Shown: positions 53,501 to 61,778, numbered from the stretch's first letter. The stretch: 64,000 nt of DNA from Flavicella sp965243265 (GCA_965243265.1 CBDEUL010000002.1:248001-312000), one strand, 5' to 3'. The notes: a model not told the origin generated them from the sequence alone. Numbers and translations are program-made.

Positions 53501-56500
53501 CCAAAACATCGACTAATATTGATTTTTGAGCAACATTAGAATCGTTATCTGTAATTGTTAACACCGCAGAATAGTTTCCTAACGGAAGAGTTACTGAAGG
53601 ACTAACCTCTGTAAACTCTTGTCCGCCAATCAACCAGTGGTATTGAACTATTTCTCCATCCAAATCATAACTTAAAGAACCATCTAATTGCACTGTCTCT
53701 TGTCCGTTATCATCAAAATCTCTAACCAAAATAGGGCTACCTGCGTTTACGGTAGGAGATGCTTGTGCTAAAACAGTTTCTGAATCGATTACCACAGACA
53801 CTACTCCAACACTTCCTCCTACTTGATAAGAAAAAGTATCAGTTCCTCCATGATTACTAGCTGTTTGTGTATAGGTAAGTATTTTGTCGCTGTATACAAC
53901 ATCTCCTTCTGAAGGTGCTGAAGATTCAGTAACAGCACTATCAAATTCTAATGAAAAACTTTCTCCCTCTAAAAGTGTAATTGTATAATCTGGTGCTTCT
54001 TCTCTCACCTCTAAAGAAACAGTAGCTACATTAGATACCTTTCCTATATAATCTGTGATTGTATAGGTAAAAGAATCCATTCCCGAAACTCCTTCATTAG
54101 GGGTATATCTTAAACTTACTCCATCTGAATTAAACTCTACTGTTCCGTTAGAAGGATCGGTATAGTTAATTTCAAAACCATTTAATGCATTATCTCCTGT
54201 ATCATTAAACAATACTGGCATTAAAATCACCTTGTTAAAATCTCCACTATAAGAATCATCATTTGCTACTGGTGAAGTTACAGAAGCCACAACCGTCAAG
54301 TCAAATGTAGTTTCACCATCTGTATCTGTTTCTAAGATAATCGATGTTGTTCCTATAGAGATGGGTGTCAATGTTGCAATACTTCCATTTTCATTCAAAA
54401 CAATGGTTGCTACACTTTCATTTGAACTACTTACAATAGATATTGTAGGGGTATTATCATCCATTATTCTTTTAAATATTTCATTAGAATACAATGACAA
54501 TGGATCTTGATCTAGCCCTAAAACCAAATCTTCCGGTCTCTCTATTACAATATCTCTAACAGGCTCCCCTGTCGTATTTACAATACCCGATAAAGAACCT
54601 AAAACCGTATTTTTATAAGTTACTTCTGGTAAACTAGGCTCAAAAACTTCACTAACATCGTACATTTGTGATGAGTAAGCAGAAGTCCCATTACCACTAG
54701 CAACCCTCTCTGCATTGGTTCTATTTCCTTGTGATAATCTTTCTACTGGTGGAATTGAATCTGGATGTTGTTCATCTTTCAAATATACTTTATAATTTTG
54801 ACCGTTATGAGATACTACAAAATTTGATATTTTTCCTTCTGATCCTCCATCATCTTCTTCTTCAAAATCTTCTTTAATTACATCTCCTGCCAACTTATCA
54901 TTTAAAGCGTAGTAATCGACTTGAACACCATCAAAACCAGGTAATCTTGATTTCACACTTTCCAAAGCTTCTTCTGACAAATCTCCAAAAGTATTATTTA
55001 TATAGTACTTATTTTCATCTCTATCATGGCGAAAACCTAGATAAATATTATAAACATTGTTAAAGTACCCATCTTTTACTATTTGAGCATACTTACGTTT
55101 TTCTGCTTTTAATCCATAAATAAATCCTTCAACATGAGCTCTAACAAACTGTTGACTTCTTCCGTTATGATGTGTATCAAAAGCTGCTTCTCCCACTGGA
55201 TTATCTAAATCTCCTATCAACACCATATCAATATATTCTGTATGCTTTGTATACTTTCTACGAATACCTTTATTGACTTGAAATGCAACAAAGTCTTCAA
55301 CCCTATGGAACCCTCTAGCATTGTTAGCGGCTTGTGATCCAAAACCTTGTGCATACGCAATATTACCTCCATACGCCTGATTGTTAGACATCAACAATCC
55401 TGAACCTTCAATAAAATCTTCATTCGTAATTACATTCGATTCTCTTGTAGGATCTCTGTCGTAACCGTCAATTGCCTGATTCCAGAAATGAAACCCTGTT
55501 CCTGTAAACCCTGAAGCCACATTGTCTTTTATAACAACCATATGAGAGTGGAACCAAAAACCATCTCCTGCAGACCCGAACTCATTAATATTTATTAAAG
55601 ATTGTGCTGCTCCGTTTTGCCCAAAACTCGCATCTGCCGTATTATTCTCTCTCCCTGTTCCTAACGTACGAATACTTACATTGTTTATAAATGTTCCTAT
55701 CTCATTCCCTATCTCAGAAATAAAAGCAGCCCCATTTACATTATAAGCCACATTATTATCAATATACGCAGCTCCTCTATGGTTTACATACCCCCATCCA
55801 GGAGAGCCATCAATCGCAGACCCTTTCACAACACCAAAAGAAGTACCATCAGCTCCGGTTCTATGGAAGTGACATGGATAACGTGCGATAGGATTCAAAG
55901 CATATTCAGTTATATTTCCCTGTTCATCCTTAGCCAGATTAATCATCGTCTGCAACTTATTGGTACGTCCTAATTCATAAAATCCTGCATAATGAATATT
56001 CACATCATTGGTATGCATAAACATCACATGCCCTCTAGATTTTGGCTCAGGACCATTCATCCTATAACGATAATCTCCCTCTTCTTGCGTCGTAATAATC
56101 GCATTTCTTGTTAAATTAATCACGTGAATTTTTAAATCCAACCCTTCCTTAGTGTGTCTTGGAGTTACGTGATCATAAGCTAAAGGCTTATTAAAAGAAA
56201 TTACATTACCTCCTAAAGCTGTAATCAATCTAGCTTCATCTTCTTTTGCTGATCTTCCTGTACCTGCCAAAGCTATTTTATCACCTACTTTCCAATCAGA
56301 CGGTAGTTGATCCACTTTGATAGAAGAAGTTCCTTGCATTGCTTTATCAAACGTGGCATACCCGGTACGAACCATTCCATAGATTTCTATACTACCATGA
56401 ATAATCAACCCTAAACCTAAATGAGAAGGATCGTAATCTGGGTTTGTAATACCTGTATTCACAAAATCACCCTGATCCTCTATAATTAATTTTGCGGTAA

Positions 56501-57176
56501 TTCCCTCTGGTATAGGATCGGCTTCTGTCCCCATTTCAAAAGTACTCCCCATCATTGTAACCATCGTATCTACTGTCAACGAAGAGTTAGTAGTGGTTGA
56601 GAACGTTATTCCCCCCTCTACTCTAACCGTTGTAACCGCATTGGCTACTTCAGTATCTACTTTTACTGTATGCCCACTCTCAATAAGAACTCTAGCCCCT
56701 TCTTCTGGCACTTGCCCTGTACTCCACGTACTTCCAGAACTCCAGTTTCCACTTGAAACCGAACGCACAGTAACATGCTGGTAACGAATTAAGTCAAACA
56801 TATCACCCATTTCCGAAACTTTAGGAGCATACGCATCATAATGAGACATCTCCGTTAACAAACCAGGAGCTGATGTTGTATTTAACATATCAGATCCCAT
56901 CTCCATATTTAGGTATCTCACCTGTACTAAATCTGAAACAGGGTATGTATAATTTGTAACCGTTCCATCAGAGTCAATAGACACATCATAATTAGAACCG
57001 TTTTCCGTAACAGACATTACATCTGCCACACCTCCCTCACTTTCAAACACCAAAACTCCATCTGCCCTTAATTGAGGTGGCGTGAAAGCACACACTACAT
57101 TTACTAAAAGAAGAAAAAGCACCGAACATACTACACAAAAATCGGTTTCTCTGTAACGTTTTATAATTCTATTCAT
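50568..57176 (-). CDS. Giant T9SS-secreted protein: G8 domain, CEMIP/TMEM2-like beta-helix, PKD and discoidin domains
   Basis: The 2202-residue protein starts with a signal peptide (to about 30). A G8 domain lies at about 140-270 (NWSSGSTWSTGQVPEEGARV, VLIESGHTV). A right-handed beta-helix region spans about 290-790, with histidine-rich motifs RGHVMFMHTNDVNIHYAGF and RYPCHFHRTGADG near 435; the latter matches the YPxHFH motif of CEMIP/TMEM2 hyaluronidase-like proteins. A cadherin-like tandem domain lies near 968-1130. The tail has six PKD-type domains, two F5/8 (discoidin) domains (about 1228-1366 and 1470-1590) and a jelly-roll CBM-like stretch (about 1690-1850). The last 70 residues are a T9SS type A sorting domain (LSRGLYVLHLKIKGKKVFLKF). 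It is probably a surface glycan-binding depolymerase, but catalysis is inferred. Confidence 0.88.
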   Translation of the reverse strand: MNRIIKRYRETDFCVVCSVLFLLLVNVVCAFTPPQLRADGVLVFESEGGVADVMSVTENGSNYDVSIDSDGTVTNYTYPVSDLVQVRYLNMEMGSDMLNTTSAPGLLTEMSHYDAYAPKVSEMGDMFDLIRYQHVTVRSVSSGNWSSGSTWSTGQVPEEGARVLIESGHTVKVDTEVANAVTTVRVEGGITFSTTTNSSLTVDTMVTMMGSTFEMGTEADPIPEGITAKLIIEDQGDFVNTGITNPDYDPSHLGLGLIIHGSIEIYGMVRTGYATFDKAMQGTSSIKVDQLPSDWKVGDKIALAGTGRSAKEDEARLITALGGNVISFNKPLAYDHVTPRHTKEGLDLKIHVINLTRNAIITTQEEGDYRYRMNGPEPKSRGHVMFMHTNDVNIHYAGFYELGRTNKLQTMINLAKDEQGNITEYALNPIARYPCHFHRTGADGTSFGVVKGSAIDGSPGWGYVNHRGAAYIDNNVAYNVNGAAFISEIGNEIGTFINNVSIRTLGTGRENNTADASFGQNGAAQSLININEFGSAGDGFWFHSHMVVIKDNVASGFTGTGFHFWNQAIDGYDRDPTRESNVITNEDFIEGSGLLMSNNQAYGGNIAYAQGFGSQAANNARGFHRVEDFVAFQVNKGIRRKYTKHTEYIDMVLIGDLDNPVGEAAFDTHHNGRSQQFVRAHVEGFIYGLKAEKRKYAQIVKDGYFNNVYNIYLGFRHDRDENKYYINNTFGDLSEEALESVKSRLPGFDGVQVDYYALNDKLAGDVIKEDFEEEDDGGSEGKISNFVVSHNGQNYKVYLKDEQHPDSIPPVERLSQGNRTNAERVASGNGTSAYSSQMYDVSEVFEPSLPEVTYKNTVLGSLSGIVNTTGEPVRDIVIERPEDLVLGLDQDPLSLYSNEIFKRIMDDNTPTISIVSSSNESVATIVLNENGSIATLTPISIGTTSIILETDTDGETTFDLTVVASVTSPVANDDSYSGDFNKVILMPVLFNDTGDNALNGFEINYTDPSNGTVEFNSDGVSLRYTPNEGVSGMDSFTYTITDYIGKVSNVATVSLEVREEAPDYTITLLEGESFSLEFDSAVTESSAPSEGDVVYSDKILTYTQTASNHGGTDTFSYQVGGSVGVVSVVIDSETVLAQASPTVNAGSPILVRDFDDNGQETVQLDGSLSYDLDGEIVQYHWLIGGQEFTEVSPSVTLPLGNYSAVLTITDNDSNVAQKSILVDVLENPGIFFEKPVTADSEFDEKYFANNAVDGDTEISWRSKSYDEGDELRVPQNLFVDLEKRYEIESITLDFGSVTRQRSTHFKLYISDDEENWTEIGEYHEDDRPEQIEIFTFSPRVEGRYFRFEGIEYPGANSFRIYELTGEGTVIPNVLPVANAGDDKIVYDQDDSGVEDGVGSVVLDGSGSFDADLVELNYSWEDAFGNVYSGVSPEITLPVGLGHEIVLTVTDLDGATAQDMVIVDVVSGSENIALYKEVSPSYSAINDGVDTSYSSLDGGSNIVILDLEEVFTLDEIRVLWGEHIGVDFQLDRSNDGVNWEEMESVRLNADNISVVDVSGYMSRYVRLQVFRTEDASGVFDIEDFEVYKQPQVNVPPVADAGVDAVITDFGSNGVETLTLNGAFSSDVDGSIVKYEWSVPGYAVKEGVEVEFNFQAGETVVELTVTDNNGAIDTDEIMVTVDVDPNGALEYLLHDFEDGLAQEFRPYRVDDLEVVSNPDQTGLNQSDQVLKIPLFKTDEEGVSRVRNIGTRLVLNSAIEPGLRYMHCKVYFSVIATNTISYGGFITEQTVNTSINTWEDIVFDMGSTDWSGDDFIFRFYDSTEISGDPDLTAVVYIDDISFSDVATPNNVAPGSIDIPVSYDDYEATDSDGNRVETVLLDADGAYPNTFEIVRYEWDIPLLGLYASAMSTLSLEDLPVGVYDVSLTVVDINDNQGTVDFTITINGIESNVSPVANAGLDQVVSSDDDVTVTLDGTGSSDSDGQIIGYRWETSEGAVYNGASVDAVFPVGTSQVTLTVTDDDGDLHQDTVTIEVVASEFVAPVAVAGDDITVSDDDNSGSEEVVLDASASTDANDDIVSYTWDIPELGVYEGAIQTIDFPVGGYVIRLTVEDALGYTHEDQIIVLVSDELSVEEYKVVVPSNSGTLYVTGLSRGTEMAIYDMTGRLIKKAEWKEEGVSIKELSRGLYVLHLKIKGKKVFLKFFKK

Positions 57177-57392
57177 ATCTGGTTAGGTTAAGTTGATTTT
57201 ACACACCATAAATATACCACTATTTTAGATCTAAAACACTACTTCAACAACACATCTTCAATACATAATACTACACCATTAACACTTTAAAAGCATTAAA
57301 CCTCACAAAAAAACCTCTTAAAACTCTTTTAAAACCTAGAATGTCTTAAAAAATCAGTAGAAAACACTTTTCTCACAAGACTACTTCAAAAC

Positions 57393-57441
57393 AAAAAAAA
57401 ACCTCTACCCAAAAGCAAAAGAATTTACTTTTAGATAGAGG
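57393..57441 (-). terminator. Intrinsic terminator after the first SASA esterase gene
   Basis: On the minus strand CCTCTA...AAAAG pairs with CTTTT...TAGAGG (57402-57441) with small internal mismatches, followed by nine T residues. It lies downstream of the gene ending at 57472. Confidence 0.7.
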
Positions 57442-57471
57442 ACTAAAATTTCGGTTTATCAACCTGTTTTT

Positions 57472-59163
57472 TTATTGCATCTCCGGTCTATCCCAATCTG
57501 TCGTTTCGTGACCTTTGATTTTCTTAGGCTTATGCACTTGTACCTCCTCAGAACCTTCTTCAAACAACCTCCAATTATCTGTTCTAAAAGGAGACGCTGG
57601 TAAACCTTCTTTGTTATATAATAAATTTCTTTGAGAAGGATTCATTGCCCACGCATAACGTACAGCAATCGGCTCCTCAACCTCTTTCGAACTTACCTCC
57701 ACTTTATCTCCTTCTATAACCGCATCTGCCCAATGCCATTTTTGATCTTTCCCTGCAATTGCGAAAGCATTCAAAACTCCTTTCTTTGCAGAAACCAAAC
57801 CACTTCCCACTCCTGTAAACTCAAGAACAATCTTTTTACCATCAATTTTGTGATTCTTATAGTATGGACCATGCGCTACCAAAGAAGACCCATACACATC
57901 ATGCAAGACATTAAAAGCGTGTCTTATTCCTATTGGCTTTTTGTTTTTTGGATGCAACCCAATAGAATCACCCGTATCTATCGAAACAGACATTGCCGTA
58001 TTTGGATGCTCCAATACAACCTCTCTCATAGAATTTCTAGAAACAGCCCAAGAAGCTTCAACTCCTTCCACCGGCTTTACCTGAGTAGGATTCCAACTCG
58101 GCAACTGAGTCATCGAAAAATAAAATTGATCTGATACATTTCCATTTGATTTCTCCGAAAAAGCGCCTCTATAAAAGTCAATCATCATTTTTAATTGCCC
58201 CTTTAAATCCAATGCCTGTTGTACAGATTTAGAGTTTCTTTCTCCTTGATACCAAATCATCCCCTTGATACCATAACCGATAATTGGGTGCGCCATTGCA
58301 TTGTAAATATTTGACGGGTACTGATTCCCTAAATTAGCTGGCTTTACAATAATCGGCATTGTACGTTTTTTAATCTTATTTTTCATAACATCTCCATTTG
58401 CCATTTTCCCCTGATAATCCTTTAACTCTTTTTCGTATTTTTTCAAAGCCTTCTCTTCTGTAAACCCTAATTCTTCAACCTGTCTTTTGGCCACAGCATC
58501 CCACTCTTTCTTCATCTTAATACTACGCTTGTTATTTTTTTGGATTTCCCAAGGCATCCACCCTTCAATTGGAGTACCCGCATAAGCTTGAACGATAATC
58601 CCTACTGGAATCCCTAATTCTTTTTGTAATCTTTCTGCAAAATAGTACGATACTGCTGATGTTTCTGCCACAGACTTTGGAGTCGCTTCGTTCCAAGCTC
58701 CAGAAGGACAATCTAACTTAGGCTCATGCCAGTTTTGACGATCTGATTTGTAAATTCTCAAATTTGGATTAGCTCCTTCTTTCGAATCCTTCTCTCCCTC
58801 AAACGTATTCCCTACAGACCATCCCATATTAGACTGCCCCATACACAACCATACCTCTCCTAAAAGAACATTTTTAAACACAATCTCATCAGACCCCTTT
58901 ACCTTAACAACAAAAGGTCCTCCTGCCTCTACTGTCTCTAAAAAAAGTTTCCAATTTCCTTTTTTATCTGACTTCACCGTAGACTTCGCTCCCCAATCAC
59001 CTGTAACTGTTATTGAAGTATTTGGAGTATCTGTACCCCATATAGCAACTTTTGTTTTTTGTTGCAGAATCATATCATTACCAAAAATAGTTGGCAATTT
59101 TGTCTGCGAGAATAACGAATACGATTGCACCAGAGCAACCAAAACGAGAATAATTTTTTTCAT
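57472..59163 (-). CDS. SASA-domain carbohydrate acetylesterase (sialate O-acetylesterase-like, CE20-like)
   Basis: The frame runs up to an ATG at 59223, but MKKIILVLVALVQSYSLFSQ at 59163 is a proper signal peptide and matches the start of the paralogue upstream. A beta-sandwich region comes first (LQQKTKVAIWGTDTP). The SGNH/SASA hydrolase core follows, with the catalytic serine in LCMGQSNMGW near 110, IVQAYAGTPIEGWMP near 190, IKGMIWYQGERNS near 290 and the Asp-His pair in DTGDSIGLHPKNKKPIG near 395. Such enzymes remove acetyl esters from glycans; sialic acid itself need not be the substrate. It is most probably part of the polysaccharide locus. Confidence 0.9.
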   Translation of the reverse strand: MKKIILVLVALVQSYSLFSQTKLPTIFGNDMILQQKTKVAIWGTDTPNTSITVTGDWGAKSTVKSDKKGNWKLFLETVEAGGPFVVKVKGSDEIVFKNVLLGEVWLCMGQSNMGWSVGNTFEGEKDSKEGANPNLRIYKSDRQNWHEPKLDCPSGAWNEATPKSVAETSAVSYYFAERLQKELGIPVGIIVQAYAGTPIEGWMPWEIQKNNKRSIKMKKEWDAVAKRQVEELGFTEEKALKKYEKELKDYQGKMANGDVMKNKIKKRTMPIIVKPANLGNQYPSNIYNAMAHPIIGYGIKGMIWYQGERNSKSVQQALDLKGQLKMMIDFYRGAFSEKSNGNVSDQFYFSMTQLPSWNPTQVKPVEGVEASWAVSRNSMREVVLEHPNTAMSVSIDTGDSIGLHPKNKKPIGIRHAFNVLHDVYGSSLVAHGPYYKNHKIDGKKIVLEFTGVGSGLVSAKKGVLNAFAIAGKDQKWHWADAVIEGDKVEVSSKEVEEPIAVRYAWAMNPSQRNLLYNKEGLPASPFRTDNWRLFEEGSEEVQVHKPKKIKGHETTDWDRPEMQ

Positions 59164-59246
59164 CATTTTATACTTTATAAATTTAACCCCCCGAAAATAC
59201 GCAATTTTCCCACATAAAGACATGTTTTAACTCGCATAATTAACAC

Positions 59247-59283
59247 AAAAAAAACTCTTTATTTAAATAAAGAGTTTTTTTTT
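59247..59283 (-). terminator. Palindromic terminator between the two SASA esterase genes
   Basis: A perfect 22-nt palindrome (ACTCTTTATTT and its complement, 59254-59275) is flanked by an A-run and nine T residues. It follows the gene ending at 59303, so the two paralogues are separate transcription units. Confidence 0.85.
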
Positions 59284-59302
59284 GTTTCTTTAAACAGAAA
59301 AC

Positions 59303-61000
59303 CTATTGCATCTCTGGACGAGACCAGTCATCTGGATGAATTTTATCTTTCCCCGTAGCCTTCTTTGGCTTCTCTACCTGAACCTCTTCAGATCCTTTTT
59401 TATAAAGCGGCCAATTATCCGTTCTAAAAGGAGATGCTGGCAAACCTTCCTTATTATACAACAAGTTTCTTTGAGAAGGATTCATTGCCCACGCATAACG
59501 CACAGCAACAGGCTCCTTAACCTCCTCAGAGCTCACTACAATTTTATCTCCCTCAATAACTGCATCAGCCCAGTGCCATTTTTGATCTTTTCCTGCTATC
59601 GCAAAGGTATTCAAAGCTTCTTCTTTTGCAGGAACCAAACCAGTACCTACCCCCGTAAACTCAACAACAACCTCTTTTCCATTTACCGTATGACTCTTAT
59701 AGTAAGGACCATGAGGAACTAAAGAAGAACCGTATACATCATGTAGCACATTAAATGAATGTCTTATCCCTATTGGCTTTTTGTTTTTGGGATGCAAAGC
59801 CAAAGAATCTCCAGTATCTATTGAAACAGACATTGCCGTATTTGACTCTTCTGAAATAAACTCTCTCATCATATTTCTAGAAACCGCCCAAGAAGCCTCA
59901 ACTCCCTCTACTGGCTTCACCTGAGTAGGAGTCCAACTTGGAAGCTGTGTAATAGCGAAATAAAAATCATTTGACACATTCCCTTCCGACACCTCGCTCC
60001 AAGCAGTTCTATAATAAGCAATCATTGTTTTCAACTGCTCCTTTAAATCCAATGCCTGTTGAACAGATTTGGAGTTTCTTTCTCCTTGATACCAAATCAA
60101 CCCTTTAATCCCATACCCTACAATAGGAGCCACCATACCATTGTAAATATTAGATGGATATTGATGCCCCATATCAGCTGGCTTTGTGATAATAGGCATT
60201 TTTCTTTTCTTCACCTTATTCTTCATTATATCCCCTGCAGCCATTTTTTCTTGATACACTTTAAGCTCCTTTTCATATTTCTCTAAGGCAACCTCTCTTG
60301 TAATTCCCTTTCCAGAAGCTTGTCTTGCCGCTGAAGCATCTAAATCTTTCTTCAAAGAAATACTTCTAGCTATATGTTTTTGAACCTCCCAAGGCATCCA
60401 ACCCTCAATAGGCGTCCCTGAATAAGCCTGAACAATGATACCTACAGGAATTCCTAGTTCTTTCTGCAACCTCTCTGCAAAATAATAGGAAACTGCCGAA
60501 GTTTCTGAAACAGATTCTGGAGTTGCCTCATTCCAGCTCCCAGAAGGACAATCTGTTCTAGGCTCATGCCAATTTTGACGATCTGATTTGTAAATTCTTA
60601 AATCAGAATTCGCTCCTTCTGCAGAATCTTTTTCTCCCTCATAAGTACTACCAACAGCATATCCCATGTTAGACTGCCCCATACACAACCAAACCTCTCC
60701 TAAAAGAACATTTTTTATAGCAATCTCACCAGTCCCCTTAATTTTAACATTAAAAGGACCTCCTGCCTCTACCGTACTTAACAAAACTTTCCATTTCCCA
60801 TCTTCACCCACCTTAGCTGTAGCTTCTGCCCCCCAATCTGCCGTGACTTTAATAGACTTTCCTGGATTGTCCGTACCCCAAATAGCAACTTTTGTTTTTT
60901 GTTGCAAAATCATGTTATCACCAAAAATTGTAGGCACTTTGGTTTGAGCAGACAACCCTCCTACGCACATAATAAGAATTAGTAAAACAACTTTTTTCAT
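59303..61000 (-). CDS. SASA-domain carbohydrate acetylesterase, paralogue of its neighbour
   Basis: This 565-residue exported protein (signal peptide to about 18, GGLSAQ) has the same architecture and motifs as its neighbour: LCMGQSNMGY with the nucleophile serine, IVQAYSGTPIEGWMP, IKGLIWYQGERNS and DTGDSLALHPKNKKPIG. Most aligned positions are identical by eye across the whole length, which indicates a tandem duplication. The differences cluster in surface-type segments such as the helical region after WMPWE. Two copies with separate promoter and terminator signals suggest different regulation or different acetyl positions. This is the right-hand edge of the polysaccharide locus. Confidence 0.9.
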   Translation of the reverse strand: MKKVVLLILIMCVGGLSAQTKVPTIFGDNMILQQKTKVAIWGTDNPGKSIKVTADWGAEATAKVGEDGKWKVLLSTVEAGGPFNVKIKGTGEIAIKNVLLGEVWLCMGQSNMGYAVGSTYEGEKDSAEGANSDLRIYKSDRQNWHEPRTDCPSGSWNEATPESVSETSAVSYYFAERLQKELGIPVGIIVQAYSGTPIEGWMPWEVQKHIARSISLKKDLDASAARQASGKGITREVALEKYEKELKVYQEKMAAGDIMKNKVKKRKMPIITKPADMGHQYPSNIYNGMVAPIVGYGIKGLIWYQGERNSKSVQQALDLKEQLKTMIAYYRTAWSEVSEGNVSNDFYFAITQLPSWTPTQVKPVEGVEASWAVSRNMMREFISEESNTAMSVSIDTGDSLALHPKNKKPIGIRHSFNVLHDVYGSSLVPHGPYYKSHTVNGKEVVVEFTGVGTGLVPAKEEALNTFAIAGKDQKWHWADAVIEGDKIVVSSEEVKEPVAVRYAWAMNPSQRNLLYNKEGLPASPFRTDNWPLYKKGSEEVQVEKPKKATGKDKIHPDDWSRPEMQ

Positions 61001-61071
61001 AATTTATCTGTCACTTTTAAATTTACATTATTAAAACACATTTCTGTTTCCTTAAAAAGAAAACGATTTCG

Positions 61072-61105
61072 CAAACTTAACATAAAATTAAATATATGCA
61101 CCAAA
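61072..61105 (-). promoter_or_regulatory. Promoter of the second SASA esterase gene (TTTG / TAAGTTTG)
   Basis: On the minus strand TTTG (61105-61102) is followed after 22 nt by TAAGTTTG (61079-61072). Both elements match the Bacteroidota consensus and the spacing is within its range. The box lies 71 nt upstream of the ATG at 61000. Confidence 0.5.
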
Positions 61106-61141
61106 AAAACACACTTGATTAACAAACACTAAGATGTAAAC

Positions 61142-61173
61142 AAAAAAAAAGAGTCAACTAAAATAGTTAACTC
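61142..61173 (-). terminator. Terminator of tRNA-Asn copy 1
   Basis: On the minus strand GAGTTAACTA and TAGTTGACTC form a stem (61151-61173) followed by nine T residues, directly downstream of the tRNA. One T-G pair interrupts perfect complementarity. Confidence 0.85.
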
Positions 61174-61175
61174 TT

Positions 61176-61306
61176 TTTTGCTCCCCCTCTTGGGCTCGAA
61201 CCAAGGACCCTCTGATTAACAGTCAGATGCTCTAACCAACTGAGCTAAGGAGGAGTGTTATAACGCAATACATCTCTGTTTTGCGGTTGCAAATATACTA
61301 CTTTTT
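61176..61306. repeat. Direct repeat, copy 1 (tRNA-Asn cassette)
   Basis: This 131-bp block (tRNA plus leader plus -7 box) is repeated with no difference seen at 61397-61527, 221 bp away. Identity beyond the tRNA indicates a recent duplication or gene conversion. Confidence 0.9.
61181..61254 (-). tRNA. tRNA-Asn(GTT), copy 1
   Basis: A 74-nt cloverleaf read on the minus strand. Acceptor arm TCCTCCT pairs with AGGGGGA (one T-G pair), discriminator G; D-arm AGCTCAGTTGGTTAGAGC; anticodon loop CTGTTAA with anticodon GTT at 61220-61218; T-loop GGTTCGAGCC. CCA is not encoded. It has its own promoter and terminator. Confidence 0.97.
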
Positions 61307-61319
61307 CAAAACAACACAA
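61290..61319 (-). promoter_or_regulatory. Promoter of tRNA-Asn copy 1
   Basis: On the minus strand TTG (61319-61317), a 19-nt spacer and TATATTTG (61297-61290) give a full match to the Bacteroidota promoter consensus, 35 nt upstream of the tRNA 5' end. Confidence 0.8.
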
Positions 61320-61367
61320 GTTTTTTGAAAAAAATAGTTTCTTTTTTAATAAAAAAGAAACGGAAAC

Positions 61368-61396
61368 AAAAAAGCCTCAACTAGAATAGTCAAGGC
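61368..61396 (-). terminator. Terminator of tRNA-Asn copy 2
   Basis: On the minus strand GCCTTGACTA and TAGTTGAGGC pair (two G-T pairs) around a TTC loop (61374-61396), followed by six T residues. Its sequence differs from the terminator of copy 1. Confidence 0.8.
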
Positions 61397-61527
61397 TTTT
61401 GCTCCCCCTCTTGGGCTCGAACCAAGGACCCTCTGATTAACAGTCAGATGCTCTAACCAACTGAGCTAAGGAGGAGTGTTATAACGCAATACATCTCTGT
61501 TTTGCGGTTGCAAATATACTACTTTTT
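61397..61527. repeat. Direct repeat, copy 2 (tRNA-Asn cassette)
   Basis: The second copy of the 131-bp block described at 61176-61306. Outside the block the flanks differ, including the -33 region and the terminator. Confidence 0.9.
61402..61475 (-). tRNA. tRNA-Asn(GTT), copy 2
   Basis: Identical over its 74 nt to the copy at 61181-61254, with anticodon GTT at 61441-61439. It has a separate promoter and terminator, so the two tRNAs need not be co-transcribed. Confidence 0.97.
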
Positions 61528-61540
61528 AACAAACCAACAA
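61511..61540 (-). promoter_or_regulatory. Promoter of tRNA-Asn copy 2
   Basis: On the minus strand TTG (61540-61538), a 19-nt spacer and TATATTTG (61518-61511). The spacing is the same as for copy 1 although the -33 flank is a different sequence. Confidence 0.8.
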
Positions 61541-61730
61541 ACGTTTTAAAAAAATCTGTAATCACATTCACTAAAACCAATATACCTATAATAATTCATC
61601 CTCAAAAAAGGACATAAATAGTTCTTCTATTTTTCAACAGATAAATTAACAGAAAAAACAAAATCTGTTATATTTAATTGCATTTTTAACAAATCGCTAA
61701 ACATTATACTGCCATTCAACGAAAACGTTG

Positions 61731-61738
61731 TATTTTTG
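61731..61738 (+). promoter_or_regulatory. Candidate -7 box (TATTTTTG) for sucA
   Basis: An exact plus-strand TAnnTTTG match 40 nt upstream of the sucA ATG. I see no TTG 17-23 nt before it. Confidence 0.5.
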
Positions 61739-61778
61739 CTAAGGTTTTTAATAAAACACCGAGCATTCAATAAAAGAT

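Noticed and set aside
50568..53760. Repeated PKD modules considered as a DNA repeat array
   Set aside because: The repeats are at protein level and diverged at nucleotide level; they are ordinary domain duplication within one gene.
57631..58134. A 167-codon plus-strand frame opposite the first SASA esterase
   Set aside because: It is antisense to a well-supported enzyme gene; a similar shadow (59306-59722) occurs opposite the paralogue, as expected from shared codon pattern.
25840..61000. Assignment of the locus to carrageenan, ulvan, fucoidan or porphyran use
   Set aside because: No diagnostic lyase, galactanase or fucosidase sequence was recognised; sulfatases alone do not define the polymer.
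61176..61527. Two 131-bp repeats considered as a CRISPR or mobile-element trace
   Set aside because: Only two units, each containing a complete tRNA-Asn with promoter; this is a tRNA gene duplication.
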